Made by a program: the position numbers and the translations under genes | The notes under the pieces: model-generated | Told to the model about the DNA's origin: nothing | Databases searched by the model: none | The model's input: only the letters and a program-made list of their open reading frames with translations | From: Oculatella sp. LEGE 06141 | GTDB lineage: Bacteria > Cyanobacteriota > Cyanobacteriia > Elainellales > Elainellaceae | NCBI RefSeq assembly: GCF_015207605.1 | Contig: NZ_JADEWO010000009.1 | Span: 62,001 to 126,000, forward strand | DNA: 64,000 nucleotides | Direction: 5' to 3' | Shown: in pieces, positions 15,223 through 23,271 of the stretch | Numbering within the stretch: position 1 is the first letter of the stretch | Layout: every line of letters starts with the position of its first letter

Positions 15223-16218
15223 CTACTGGTTGATATCCTTCAGGGCTGCTACGCACTTGGGCTGGCGAATCTGGAATTGAGCCTGGAGCGAAATCTCCAT
15301 CTCAAGTAGATGAGGGTTACGATTTTTCAGTTCAGCAACCAGGAAGTTCATGCCCATCGTCTTTTGAGCATTGGTCATTGCGCCGACTACCCGCCCATTT
15401 TCGTCCTTCACTTCGCCCAACGCATAGGTCTTGAGCTTGAGCTTGCGGAAGTCGAGGAAGAACACCGTCCCATCAGGGCAGGCAGTATCTTCGATGATGG
15501 GCACACGCCGATAAGCGTGACCGCTAAAACCCACGTCAGCAATACCGTTGAGCTGGTTCACCGTGAGCGATCGCTCGGCATTGAACGTATCTTCGTACTT
15601 TTTGATGATTTCAGGGGTGGTGTAGATGTGGGTGTAGGTCATGCCGCGACGCTTCACCGCTGTATCAACCCCATCCATCAGTGCCTTAGACAGGTTGCGA
15701 CCCGTGCCGCCATTTGCCATTACGGTTGCCGCCCAATCAGGGTAGGTTGCCGTCGCAATACCTGCATAGGCAGGGTTGGTCAAGACGTTGTTTAGGCCAT
15801 AGATTCCGTGCGATGCTGCCGTACCGTCTCCGGTGTAGATAGCTTTATTCAGTTCAAACGGGATAATCTCAAATGCCCGTTCGATGTGCATACCAAACAG
15901 AGCCTTCAAAGCGCCTGGACCAGTACGCTTTGCCTCTGCAATTTTGTTGCGAAGCACCTGAAATCCATGCCCTAGAACGCGATCGCCGATGGGTAGGTTT
16001 GCTTGCTTGGTTGCATCTGCATTATCGGTGGAAGCATCAGCAGTCGTTGCTCGTCCGTGAGCTTGCCCGCCTCCTAGCGTTACGTCCCACTTCACCTGGG
16101 ACTGGTATTCGTCTTCTTTGAGCAAGTTGCTGAGTAGCGTAAAAGGACGAAACTCAACTTTCTCGATTTCTTCTTCGATCAGGAGGCTAAGTGCCTCAAC
16201 GGGAGCAAGAGTTGACAT
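15223..16218 (-). CDS. major capsid protein
   Basis: 331 residues. The pattern matches tailed-phage major capsid proteins of the HK97 fold: N-terminal arm, then HGFQVLRNKIAEAKRTGPGALKALFGMHIERAFEIIPFELNKAIYTGDGTAASHGIYGLNNVLTNP (dimer and loop region), TRNLSKALMDGVDTAVKRRGMTYTHIYTTPEIIKKYED and a C-terminal VAELKNRNPHLLEMEISLQAQFQIRQPKCVAAL. It follows the scaffold gene and a terminator hairpin. No Shine-Dalgarno is visible before the ATG. Confidence 0.85.
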   Translation of the reverse strand: MSTLAPVEALSLLIEEEIEKVEFRPFTLLSNLLKEDEYQSQVKWDVTLGGGQAHGRATTADASTDNADATKQANLPIGDRVLGHGFQVLRNKIAEAKRTGPGALKALFGMHIERAFEIIPFELNKAIYTGDGTAASHGIYGLNNVLTNPAYAGIATATYPDWAATVMANGGTGRNLSKALMDGVDTAVKRRGMTYTHIYTTPEIIKKYEDTFNAERSLTVNQLNGIADVGFSGHAYRRVPIIEDTACPDGTVFFLDFRKLKLKTYALGEVKDENGRVVGAMTNAQKTMGMNFLVAELKNRNPHLLEMEISLQAQFQIRQPKCVAALKDINQ

Positions 16219-16253
16219 GTTTGTTGATGAAATAAAAAGTGGGCACGAAAAAA

Positions 16254-16271
16254 CCGGGACTCCTGCCCCGG
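16254..16271 (-). terminator. terminator-like hairpin between scaffold and capsid genes
   Basis: Stem CCGGG / CCCGG, followed on the minus strand by TTTTTTCGTG, 36 bp before the capsid start. As at the sheath gene, it separates a low-copy upstream protein from a very abundant one. Confidence 0.65.
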
Positions 16272-16297
16272 ATTAGATTCGTTGAAATTGCCGATCG

Positions 16298-16936
16298 CTA
16301 GAATGCGGCAGCTAATGCCTCTCCAGCCTTCGTAGTTGGCTCTGGAGTGGGAGTGGTGGTTTTGGATTCAGTAGACCCCGCGCCCTGGGTTGTGCTGGCA
16401 GGGACAAATACCTTGCCCTCGTCAGTCCCCAAATAACCCTTCATCGCATCATCCAAGGTGGCAACCTGTTCGCCATTTTTGACATACCAAATGCCGTTCT
16501 CCTCAGTGAGCTGCCCGCCGTTGCGAGCTAGAAATGCTGTGTGCAACAGCCCTTGATTGATAGTTCCAGCTTTGGCGATCGCCTCCGACACAGAGCTGCG
16601 TTTCCGAGCTTCGAATGCCTGAACTTCCTTCTCTTTGAGCTGACTTTGCAGTGTTTCAAACTGCTTTGCCTGCTCCTGTAACTGGGTTTCGAGCGCTTTG
16701 AGGCTGAGCCTACCTTTGTCGGTTTCAGAAGTTGGGTTGGTAGGGTCAGGTTGGGGTGGCTGCGGTTGCGGTTGAGGTGCAGGTGGGGTTTCACCTAGCT
16801 TTTTAATTTGCCGTTCCAAACTGGCGGCAAGGCCACTGTTCGCAGTATTGACCTGATTCATCAAGGTTGTGCTTAGGGTCGTGTTGTTGGCTTCCAGCAT
16901 TTGCTGCACCAACGCGCGGATCTGTGCTTCATCCAT
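16298..16936 (-). CDS. capsid scaffold protein
   Basis: 212 residues directly upstream of the capsid gene, with the composition of scaffolds: Pro/Gln linker (PPAPQPQPQPPQPDPTNPTSETD), a long coiled coil (LSLKALETQLQEQAKQFETLQSQLKEKEVQAFEARKRSSVSEAIAKAG) and a C-terminal flexible tail. It resembles the GPO/T4 gp22-type scaffolds but no protease triad is visible. It directs capsid assembly and leaves or is degraded later. Confidence 0.75.
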   Translation of the reverse strand: MDEAQIRALVQQMLEANNTTLSTTLMNQVNTANSGLAASLERQIKKLGETPPAPQPQPQPPQPDPTNPTSETDKGRLSLKALETQLQEQAKQFETLQSQLKEKEVQAFEARKRSSVSEAIAKAGTINQGLLHTAFLARNGGQLTEENGIWYVKNGEQVATLDDAMKGYLGTDEGKVFVPASTTQGAGSTESKTTTPTPEPTTKAGEALAAAF

Positions 16937-17081
16937 AAATTGTTTAAATTCCTTGCTGGATATCCCCTAGAACATCCCTGGGGTTCGGGCTTCTCCGGTT
17001 TACGCCTTCCCGGTTGGCATTGAAAAAGCGATCGCCCATACAGAAGTAGGAAGGGGCGATCGCCAAAGGGAAATTTGAAGA

Positions 17082-17104
17082 ATCTATCTATTGGCTTTGT
17101 CCAA
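17082..17104 (-). promoter_or_regulatory. late-promoter-like motif, copy 4 (scaffold-capsid operon)
   Basis: On the minus strand it reads TTGGACAAAGCCAATAG followed by ATAGAT, 146 bp upstream of the scaffold start at 16936. It is the best placed promoter for scaffold, capsid and neck genes because the next upstream gene is on the opposite strand. Confidence 0.6.
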
Positions 17105-17156
17105 ATTAATTTGAGCGCTTCTTGCAAAAGAGTGCTCAACTGGTAGACTGAGATAA

Positions 17157-17393
17157 AAACTAGTGAGTAGAAACATGGGACGCAAAAAGCTAGACCGAAG
17201 GGAATTCAAAGCCAATGTTGCTCCTGAAACGCCTGATCGCCTTCATGCGATCGCTCGCTCAGTCGGCTTAAAATATGGTGAAGGTGGCAATATTGGAGGG
17301 TTGCTGGATCTCATAGCGAAGAGAGGGCAGGTGTCTGACTTGGCGGGAAAAAGTTTTTTGATTGTCCCTCTTGACATAGAAACTAGTGAGTAG
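17157..17393. repeat. 14-bp direct repeats AAACTAGTGAGTAG flanking a small gene
   Basis: Identical copies at 17157-17170 and 17380-17393. The right copy forms the last codons and stop (..TSE, TAG) of the small gene between them; the left copy lies 4 bp before its start. The 223-bp unit could have been duplicated or could be excised by recombination. Confidence 0.85.
17175..17393 (+). CDS. small DNA-binding-like protein
   Basis: 72 residues from ATG at 17175. The sequence MGRKKLDRREFKANVAPETPDRLHAIARSVGLKYGEGGNIGGLLDLIAKRGQ has the basic N-terminus, central strand and two helices of short ribbon-helix-helix-type cyanobacterial proteins. It is a plus-strand gene inside the minus-strand head operon and lies between 14-bp direct repeats. 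It may regulate locally; no operator was identified. Confidence 0.6.
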   Translation: MGRKKLDRREFKANVAPETPDRLHAIARSVGLKYGEGGNIGGLLDLIAKRGQVSDLAGKSFLIVPLDIETSE

Positions 17394-17404
17394 TTATAAC
17401 TGAT

Positions 17405-17600
17405 TCAGTTGGGGAGCGGCACCCCATTAAAAAAGCCTTCCGGTAGCCCCAGCCAGGAGATGGGGACAGGTTCAACCCCTTGGTTGAGGCTCTAATCTCA
17501 CCACCGCGCAACGGTACGGTGCCAGTCCCAAGTCTGGATAAAGAGAGAGGGGAGTCCACGCGGCCTCGCTACAACGCCGCATCTGCAAACCACTACGGAG
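17405..17600 (+). ncRNA. structured RNA candidate resembling HEARO / IscB-associated omega RNA, without its nuclease gene
   Basis: A 217-bp gap with strong potential structure: GGGG...CCCC at 17411-17425, a stem CCCC/GGGG around 17447-17465, TCAACC-CCTT-GGTTGA at 17471-17486, then CTCTAATCTC, ACGGTACGGTGCCAGTCCCA and AGTCTGGATAAAG at 17491-17542. The run GGTGCCAGTCCCAAG..GGATAAA recalls, from memory, the conserved 3' half of HEARO RNAs. No IscB or IsrB gene follows; the next gene is an AT-hook protein. A covariance search would decide. Confidence 0.35.
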
Positions 17601-17610
17601 AATTCAATCC

Positions 17611-18327
17611 ATGCAATCCACCATCGCTTCATTTCAAATCACCGCTCAGTCTGCCTGGTCAACGCTACTCATCTGCGATCGCCAAGCCCGCAAAGATGCA
17701 GCTAAGGTTGGCCGCTTCACCCGCTCAACCTACCGCATTTTGAAAAGCCCAAGCGCTATCAAAACCTACCGCTGCATTGGGTTAGCGCTTCAAATCGCTG
17801 GACTGACGGCGATCGCTCTTGGCTCGTCTATCCGTGAAGCTGTCCGGGTCTTCCGGCAATGGGCTGATGCCTACGTTGAATCGTGCCTGGAGCAGCCTGC
17901 GATCGAGGTAGTAGAGCCTCAACAGGTAAGCGAACCCCATGAGCGTTGCGAGTTCGTAATGCTGCTGAACGGGTACACCATTGCGGCTTCGCCCGAAAGA
18001 GCGGCGCAAGTTAGAGCAGAGCAGAACGCCTTGGCTCAAGCCATGATGGGCCGTGGGTTTACCGTCTCTGATCCCTGGAGTCTTCCCCTAGAACAGGCTG
18101 TGATCGAAGAGGCGATCGTTCAGCCTCAACCCTCTCCTCAACCCTCTCCTCAACCCTCTCCTCAACCCTCTCCTCAACCCTCTCCTCAACCTCTGTTGCT
18201 CTTGCCAGCCGCAGCGGAACTCGTTCAACCCAAGAGCAAGCGCAGCAGATCCCGCAAAGCGGAGGCGGCTCCAGCTCAACCCAAGGGCAAGCGCGGCAGA
18301 CCTCGTAAGGCTGAGGTGGTAGCGTAG
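17611..18327 (+). CDS. AT-hook protein with one membrane-like segment
   Basis: 238 residues. About 50-70 (YRCIGLALQIAGLTAIALGSSI) is hydrophobic enough for one membrane or amphipathic helix. A (PSPQ)n linker encoded by 12-bp tandem repeats spans about 172-192. The C-terminus has AT-hook motifs (KGKRGRPRKAE, and a weaker KSKRSRSRKAE). The hooks bind AT-rich minor groove; the function here is unknown. It is a plus-strand insertion between scaffold and portal, with ribosome site GGAG 10 bp before ATG. Confidence 0.65.
   Translation: MQSTIASFQITAQSAWSTLLICDRQARKDAAKVGRFTRSTYRILKSPSAIKTYRCIGLALQIAGLTAIALGSSIREAVRVFRQWADAYVESCLEQPAIEVVEPQQVSEPHERCEFVMLLNGYTIAASPERAAQVRAEQNALAQAMMGRGFTVSDPWSLPLEQAVIEEAIVQPQPSPQPSPQPSPQPSPQPSPQPLLLLPAAAELVQPKSKRSRSRKAEAAPAQPKGKRGRPRKAEVVA
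18124..18195 (+). repeat. 12-bp tandem repeat (about six units) coding for PSPQ
   Basis: The unit CCTCAACCCTCT is repeated without change about five to six times. The near identity at nucleotide level points to recent slippage expansion, so its number is probably variable between strains. Confidence 0.9.
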
Positions 18328-18328
18328 T

Positions 18329-19891
18329 CTATGCCGCAGCAGGCAGGGGATCGTCTCCTGCCTGCTGAATTTGCTTCATCTTCACTGCTTCCACCGCGTC
18401 TTTCAGCAGGGCAGAGCGATCGAACAGTTGCTCAATTTCTTCTGCAATCTGTGCCTGCTGCTCGGCTGAGGCATTTTTCACCAGCAAGTTAGAGAGCTGC
18501 TGGTAGAACAGTTTTAGCACCGTGATCGGGAGGTGATCTTCAATCTGGGTGATTTCAATCGCGATCGCCAGCATGGTCTCTAGTGAATCAACATCGAATG
18601 AGTCAAGCCCTGTAACCGAAATGGTTTCAGCTTCCTCTTTGCGATGACCCGCAACGATCGCCACCAGTTGTAGGAGGTCTTGATAAGCATCACAAACCAG
18701 TGAGCCGTAGCTTTTGAGAATCAGCTCCTGCACCACGTAGTCGAGCTTCTTGCTGATACCCGATTGCTCAACTGCTCCCTTGGTCGCTGATGCGCGTGCC
18801 ATGCCAATCATGTCCTGAATGACATCGCGAATTTCCTGAAGTACGCCTCCAACTGAGGCAAGGGAGGTTCCCTGAGCTTCGCTGAACGAAAAATCTCCCT
18901 TGATGACGTACTGATTCCCGGTCTTTAGCTCCTCTTCTGTATCGACAAAGGTGTGGTCAAGGTCGGTGTCTGCCACGACATGTGGCTTCCAGGTGCGCTG
19001 AACATAGCCCACCATCTCTGCGGTATCTGACCTGGAATTTTCCAGCCTCAGATGTTCTAACGCTTTGAGATACGCCTGGTTGGTCACCCACAGGTCGTCT
19101 GGTACCTCCATCATCACCACAGGCAGCTTCCCCGCCCGATGGGGCACTGCCCGCAAGAGGGAAACTTTGGCATCTTCACCTGTCTCCAGCGTGTCGCCTT
19201 TCTGGTTAACGAGTTCGGCGATCGCCCCACCCTTCCCCAGCTTGACAAACGCTTCGTATTTGGCAGTATGGGTGCCAGTTATGAATGTCCAGGTTGCTTT
19301 GAGGGCAGGTTTCGCAAACGGACTGGTAACCGTGGTTACCTGCCGGATTTTGATCCAATCCAGCGCGGTTGTATCCCCTTCTCCCCAATTCGTGACGTGC
19401 AGTGGCGTGTAGAGGCAGATGTATGGACTTGCCCCTAATGCCTCCTCTTCCTGCTTTGTTCTAGGGGAGACTTCTAAATAGGGTTTTTCAACGTGTAGAT
19501 ATACCCGTTTGAATTTGAGCGCGTCCCTGAACGTTTCTGTGAGCAGTTGCTTTTCACTGCGTCCCTTACGATTATTATTCTCTCGAAATTTTTGCCAGAA
19601 CTTATCGTGGGATTCCAGTCCGGTGACAGAAAGGCTACTGCTGCTCAGTTTTGAGGCTTGTTGGGCGATCGCGCCCCCTAGAACATTGGTGTAGGTGAAT
19701 TTCTGCAACCGCAGTTCATACAGTTCCTGCTCCTCACCTGTTCTCGGCTTGAGATATTGCCGCTTTTTTGCTTCAAGTTGATGGCCCCCGGCTGCGAGGT
19801 CATCAATGCGAGTCAGGGTAGGAGCGATCGCCATATAGTCTGGATGCTGTGTTTCCAGGGTTTTAAGCGGGAGAAAATCAGGAAAATCCAC
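18329..19891 (-). CDS. portal protein
   Basis: 520 residues, the size of a portal. The segment NVLGGAIAQQASKLSSSSLSVTG, a variable wing, and VGYVQRTWKPHVV... DVIQDMIGMARASATKGAVEQSGISKKLDYVVQELILKSYGSLVCDAYQDLLQLVAIVAG match the portals of phages with this terminase type. It forms the dodecameric DNA channel at one capsid vertex. Two CCCCTAGAAC copies lie inside it. A degenerate promoter-like motif stands upstream at 19917-19936. Confidence 0.85.
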   Translation of the reverse strand: MDFPDFLPLKTLETQHPDYMAIAPTLTRIDDLAAGGHQLEAKKRQYLKPRTGEEQELYELRLQKFTYTNVLGGAIAQQASKLSSSSLSVTGLESHDKFWQKFRENNNRKGRSEKQLLTETFRDALKFKRVYLHVEKPYLEVSPRTKQEEEALGASPYICLYTPLHVTNWGEGDTTALDWIKIRQVTTVTSPFAKPALKATWTFITGTHTAKYEAFVKLGKGGAIAELVNQKGDTLETGEDAKVSLLRAVPHRAGKLPVVMMEVPDDLWVTNQAYLKALEHLRLENSRSDTAEMVGYVQRTWKPHVVADTDLDHTFVDTEEELKTGNQYVIKGDFSFSEAQGTSLASVGGVLQEIRDVIQDMIGMARASATKGAVEQSGISKKLDYVVQELILKSYGSLVCDAYQDLLQLVAIVAGHRKEEAETISVTGLDSFDVDSLETMLAIAIEITQIEDHLPITVLKLFYQQLSNLLVKNASAEQQAQIAEEIEQLFDRSALLKDAVEAVKMKQIQQAGDDPLPAAA

Positions 19892-19916
19892 GGTCAGCCT
19901 CGGTGTCTGGGTAGCC

Positions 19917-19936
19917 TAATAGTTGGAAATGTCCAG
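19917..19936 (-). promoter_or_regulatory. weak late-promoter-like motif (portal)
   Basis: On the minus strand CTGGACATTTCC is followed by ACTATTAG instead of CATAG. The first half matches copy 3 closely, the second half is shifted by several bases. It lies 26 bp before the portal start in the divergent portal / 19952 gap. Confidence 0.3.
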
Positions 19937-19951
19937 TTGAGGATGGCATCA

Positions 19952-20308
19952 ATGACAGAGCAGGAATTCACGGGCAGCCTAATCATTCCGTGTGAGACTG
20001 GAAAAGTGTCAGATGGCTACCATACTTTTGATGAGTTGTATGAGCATCGATGCTTGCTGTTTCTGGCACTGATGCGATCGCACCCCCACCAGTCCTGGAA
20101 ATCCAGGAAACATCATGATGGCAGCGTATTTGAAGGTTGGTTTATTGCAGGGCTAATACTCCCAAGCGGAGCCGTGACCTACCATCTGCCAGACAGGATG
20201 TGGAACTTGTGCCGATGCCACGAGGTTGAGCTTGCTCCTGAATGGGATGGGCACACATCGAAGGATGTAATTGATAGGTTGACCCAGTGGCTAGGGGACG
20301 ATCGCTAA
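19952..20308 (+). CDS. conserved phage protein (WDGHTSDD-type, unknown function)
   Basis: 118 residues from ATG at 19952 with GAGG upstream. The sequence DELYEHRCLLFLALMRSHPHQSWKSRKHHDGSVFEGWFIAGLILPSGAVTYHLPDRMWNLCRCHEVELAPEWDGHTSKDVIDRL is a pattern I recognise as a widespread small phage protein of unknown role. Here it is on the plus strand, divergent from the portal gene, and is followed without gap by the MuF-like gene. Confidence 0.75.
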   Translation: MTEQEFTGSLIIPCETGKVSDGYHTFDELYEHRCLLFLALMRSHPHQSWKSRKHHDGSVFEGWFIAGLILPSGAVTYHLPDRMWNLCRCHEVELAPEWDGHTSKDVIDRLTQWLGDDR

Positions 20309-20851
20309 ATGCTTACATCCAGCTCACTCCAGCGTGAAACTGCTCAAACGACGGTAAAACTCCGTCGTCTCACGTCGGAACTAAGAACCGATCGCCTTCC
20401 CCTAGAACAATGGCAATCCCGCTTCACCGACACGCTCAGAGCAGCCCATCTGAGTGCCGCTGAAATTGCCGCTGATGGAACGCTGACACCGCCGTATGAG
20501 GCGATCGTGGATGAGGTGTTAGCGGAAGAGTTGGATTATTTGAGCAAGTTCGCCGATGACCTTGCCAGTGGGCAGTATGACGAAGAAGTTAGCCCGGTTC
20601 GCTACACTGCGCTAGAAAGAGCAGGGCTATACGCTGCCGCCTTGGCGTTGACCTACTCAAGGGCAACCATTCTCACTCGCCAATCACAAGGCCACACTCA
20701 AGCCTGGAGACGGCTGAATGCACTTGCTCGCAGTTGCAAGCAATGCGTTGAGTATCAGACGTTTGGCTGGGTGGGAATTGATGAAGTGGTGGCGATCGGG
20801 CATCGTTGCGCGTGTCGTGGACGCTGCAAATGCCATATCTCATTCAGGTAG
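20309..20851 (+). CDS. minor head protein-like (MuF C-terminal type)
   Basis: 180 residues. The C-terminal 40 residues CKQCVEYQTFGWVGIDEVVAIGHRCACRGRCKCHISF keep the metal-binding Cys pattern that ends Mu gpF-like minor head proteins. The helical region before it (EAIVDEVLAEELDYLSKFADDLASGQ... YSRATILTRQSQGHTQAWRRL) also fits. MuF proteins sit in the capsid near the portal. Being on the opposite strand to portal and capsid is unusual. It directly follows the previous gene. Confidence 0.6.
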   Translation: MLTSSSLQRETAQTTVKLRRLTSELRTDRLPLEQWQSRFTDTLRAAHLSAAEIAADGTLTPPYEAIVDEVLAEELDYLSKFADDLASGQYDEEVSPVRYTALERAGLYAAALALTYSRATILTRQSQGHTQAWRRLNALARSCKQCVEYQTFGWVGIDEVVAIGHRCACRGRCKCHISFR

Positions 20852-20936
20852 CGATCGGATATGCACTGGGATTACGCCATTTGGCGGAAATGCCCACCAG
20901 TGACCTTCCTGAAAAAATGGGTCGGTGTAGCCGTTT

Positions 20937-21776
20937 TCATTGCAACTGTTGAGACTTAAATGCCTTCACCAGATTCCTAAGCTCAACTTTGTTGAATGAG
21001 AGATCGTAGCGATCGCCGTTAGCATCAATGCCATAAGGAACGAAATAGTTGGATTTTTGTTGGTTTTGCTGAGCCTCAATAATTTGCAAATTGCTGTGAA
21101 CGTGCATTCCACAAATCAATGGACTGACGAGAGGATCGATGTGATCGACATGAACTTCAAATCCCATGCTTCGTTGTTGCGCTGCCGCAATGTAAACCGC
21201 TTGGATAGCTTCAAAGTCAGCCCAACCAGGAATTGACTGCCGAAAAGTGTTGTAGCGAGTCTTGCTCAGCCTGTGTATGCGACTGCGGCTATCTTGAACA
21301 TACTGCTTCATCCACGCCGCAATTCGATCCCGGTTTTTGAGGCGATACTTACGATTTGAGGCTCTTACGGCTTCCGCATTTTCAACACGATATAGCGATC
21401 GCTTGAACAAAAAGGTTGCTCTATTGCGCTGATAATAGTTTCTCGCTTGAGTTTTTCGCTTCTCACGATTTCGCTGATTGTAATCACGGACTGCGGCTAG
21501 CCGCTTCTCACGATCTCGCTGGTAGCGCATCTTCTCGTACTGCAATCGGGCTTCGCAATTCTCCCGGTAGTAGTGGATTGACTTCTCAAGCTTCTCCTCT
21601 CGGTGCCGCAAATAATTGCGCTTTTTCTGGGCTTTTACTTTGTCCGGGTTGCTTTGCCGCCAATCGGCATGGCAAGTGCGGCAAATGGTTCGCAATCCAT
21701 CTTTTTTCGAGCGATCGTTCGTGAAGCAGTTTAAAGCAAGAAACTGCTTACATTTATTGCATTGTTTGAGATCCAT
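20937..21776 (-). CDS. HNH endonuclease (homing-type) between portal and terminase genes
   Basis: 279 residues from ATG at 21776 (the frame opens at 21836). N-terminal zinc-finger-like KQCNKCKQFLALNCF...CRTCHADW, a long Arg/Lys-rich repeat region of about 11-14 residue periodicity (YQRDREKRLAAVRDYNQRNREKRKTQARNYYQRN), and a C-terminal HNH: EVHVDHIDPLVS...HSNLQIIEAQQNQQKSN. Free-standing HNH enzymes of this type behave as selfish insertions in phage genomes next to terminase genes, but may also aid packaging. It separates TerL from portal. Confidence 0.85.
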   Translation of the reverse strand: MDLKQCNKCKQFLALNCFTNDRSKKDGLRTICRTCHADWRQSNPDKVKAQKKRNYLRHREEKLEKSIHYYRENCEARLQYEKMRYQRDREKRLAAVRDYNQRNREKRKTQARNYYQRNRATFLFKRSLYRVENAEAVRASNRKYRLKNRDRIAAWMKQYVQDSRSRIHRLSKTRYNTFRQSIPGWADFEAIQAVYIAAAQQRSMGFEVHVDHIDPLVSPLICGMHVHSNLQIIEAQQNQQKSNYFVPYGIDANGDRYDLSFNKVELRNLVKAFKSQQLQ

Positions 21777-21900
21777 AATTCCTGCTGATGACAAGTCAGC
21801 GACCTTTCTTGAACGGGCAGAGTGGTAGTCAACCACCTTTTCGGGAGCGACCCTAGCCCATCATCATTTTAACTTGTATAAGGGCTGGAATGTATCATCA

Positions 21901-23271
21901 TCAAGGGTTGTGGCCATCTCCTGTTAAATGGTTGAATTGCAGGCTGGCCAAACAGTAACGCAGACTATCACTTCTATGGTCAACCTGCCCTGGCGCTACT
22001 TCATCTTTCACATTTCCATCTTTATCAACTGCTCTGTGATAGCTACGCAACTCGTCCACAAAACTCACTTCTTCGGCTTCATTGCTGAGTTCAGAACTGA
22101 TATACAACTTGTCTTGATAGAAAAAGCTGTTTACAACCTGAATTCCTTCCTTGATTCGGTTAAATGCTTTGACCGAACGCTGTAATCCTTCAATGCTGTG
22201 CTTTTTGCCTGCTTTACGAAATTCCAGAATTGAAGCGGGTCTAGACGGGTCGCAAAAAACACGCCTGACATTCCACTTGCGTGCCAATTCAACCGCTTTG
22301 CTGACGTGATCATCAATTGGCACGGTCAAGCCAGTTGTGCTGTGCCAAGCGTCTAGCACGTAGTAAATTCCATCTGCACTCTGACCAACCACGACCAAAG
22401 CGGGGTGTGTATCACCCCAGTCACAAGCCATCCAGGTTGTTCTGAATGCCTTAGGCAGCTCATCTGCAATGTGATGGTCTTGTAAATGCTCAAAGATTTG
22501 CCCGCTGAAGCTCTCCCAGCTTGCCTCAAACTCCTGCTGAAAGAGTTTTTTCGGCATTCTACGACGGGCGCTTTCAATGTTTTCCTTTGGGAAATGTGGG
22601 TTGTCTGCGGTAGTTTGATGCAGGTAGAAGAAGTCTGGATCTTCTTGAGCCTCGGTGCAGAATTTGTGGAAATAAGATCCCTTGCCCTTGGGTGTGCCGA
22701 TTACTGTAGCTGAATAGTTCCTGTTTCGCCCCAGCGCAGGCAAAAGCACGGTATCCCAAAATCCATGCCCAAAGTCTTGGAACTCGTCACAGCCTGCCCA
22801 AACTGGGTTAATGCCTCGCAGTGCCTCACCGTTGTGAACGCCTCGCAGCATAAGCGATGGGCGATCGCCAATAAAGTCAATTCGATAGCGCGACTTATCG
22901 AGCTTTTTAACCCAGTGTCGCAGCGAACCGCCAACATCAAAAGCATTAAGCAGCGCTTGCCAATGGATATCAATTGCTTGCTTCATCCACGGCATCAAGA
23001 TGACTGCAACTTGTGGCGATCGTGGGTTGATCTTGCCTTTGTACCCCAGGCAAAACTGAATCGCAGTGGTCTGAAGCAGTACTGATTTACCCCAGCCACG
23101 ACCAGCCAATACAAGTTTAACCTTGGCCGAATAGTCAAAGACTAGTTGCTGATTCTCATGAAAGTCTGTGGGAGGGAGTTTAAGCTGCTTCGCTGTAAGC
23201 GGACGCTTGATCTTCGCCTTCAGCTTCGGCGATAGGCTCTTCGTCCTCAATGGTAGGGTCGATAACGTCAT
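21901..23271 (-). CDS. terL: terminase large subunit
   Basis: 456 residues. ATPase domain with Walker A GRGWGKS (57-63), Walker B/Glu WAGCDEFQDFG (D162, E163) and motif IGTPKGKGSYFHKF; then the RuvC-like nuclease starting TWMACDWGDTHPALVVVG (D284). It cuts concatemers and drives DNA into the procapsid. The ATG at 23271 lies 92 bp inside the small subunit gene; no later start codon precedes Walker A sensibly, so a long overlap is real or a rare start is used. Confidence 0.95.
   Translation of the reverse strand: MTLSTLPLRTKSLSPKLKAKIKRPLTAKQLKLPPTDFHENQQLVFDYSAKVKLVLAGRGWGKSVLLQTTAIQFCLGYKGKINPRSPQVAVILMPWMKQAIDIHWQALLNAFDVGGSLRHWVKKLDKSRYRIDFIGDRPSLMLRGVHNGEALRGINPVWAGCDEFQDFGHGFWDTVLLPALGRNRNYSATVIGTPKGKGSYFHKFCTEAQEDPDFFYLHQTTADNPHFPKENIESARRRMPKKLFQQEFEASWESFSGQIFEHLQDHHIADELPKAFRTTWMACDWGDTHPALVVVGQSADGIYYVLDAWHSTTGLTVPIDDHVSKAVELARKWNVRRVFCDPSRPASILEFRKAGKKHSIEGLQRSVKAFNRIKEGIQVVNSFFYQDKLYISSELSNEAEEVSFVDELRSYHRAVDKDGNVKDEVAPGQVDHRSDSLRYCLASLQFNHLTGDGHNP

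Noticed and set aside
18124..18195. Short tandem repeats that could be taken for a CRISPR array
   Set aside because: The 12-bp units are contiguous without spacers and encode PSPQ in frame; the same holds for the 21-bp units at 56004-56087.
20937..21776. HNH protein as the IscB partner of the RNA candidate at 17.4 kb
   Set aside because: It lacks the RuvC and Arg-rich bridge parts of IscB and is on the other strand 3.3 kb away.
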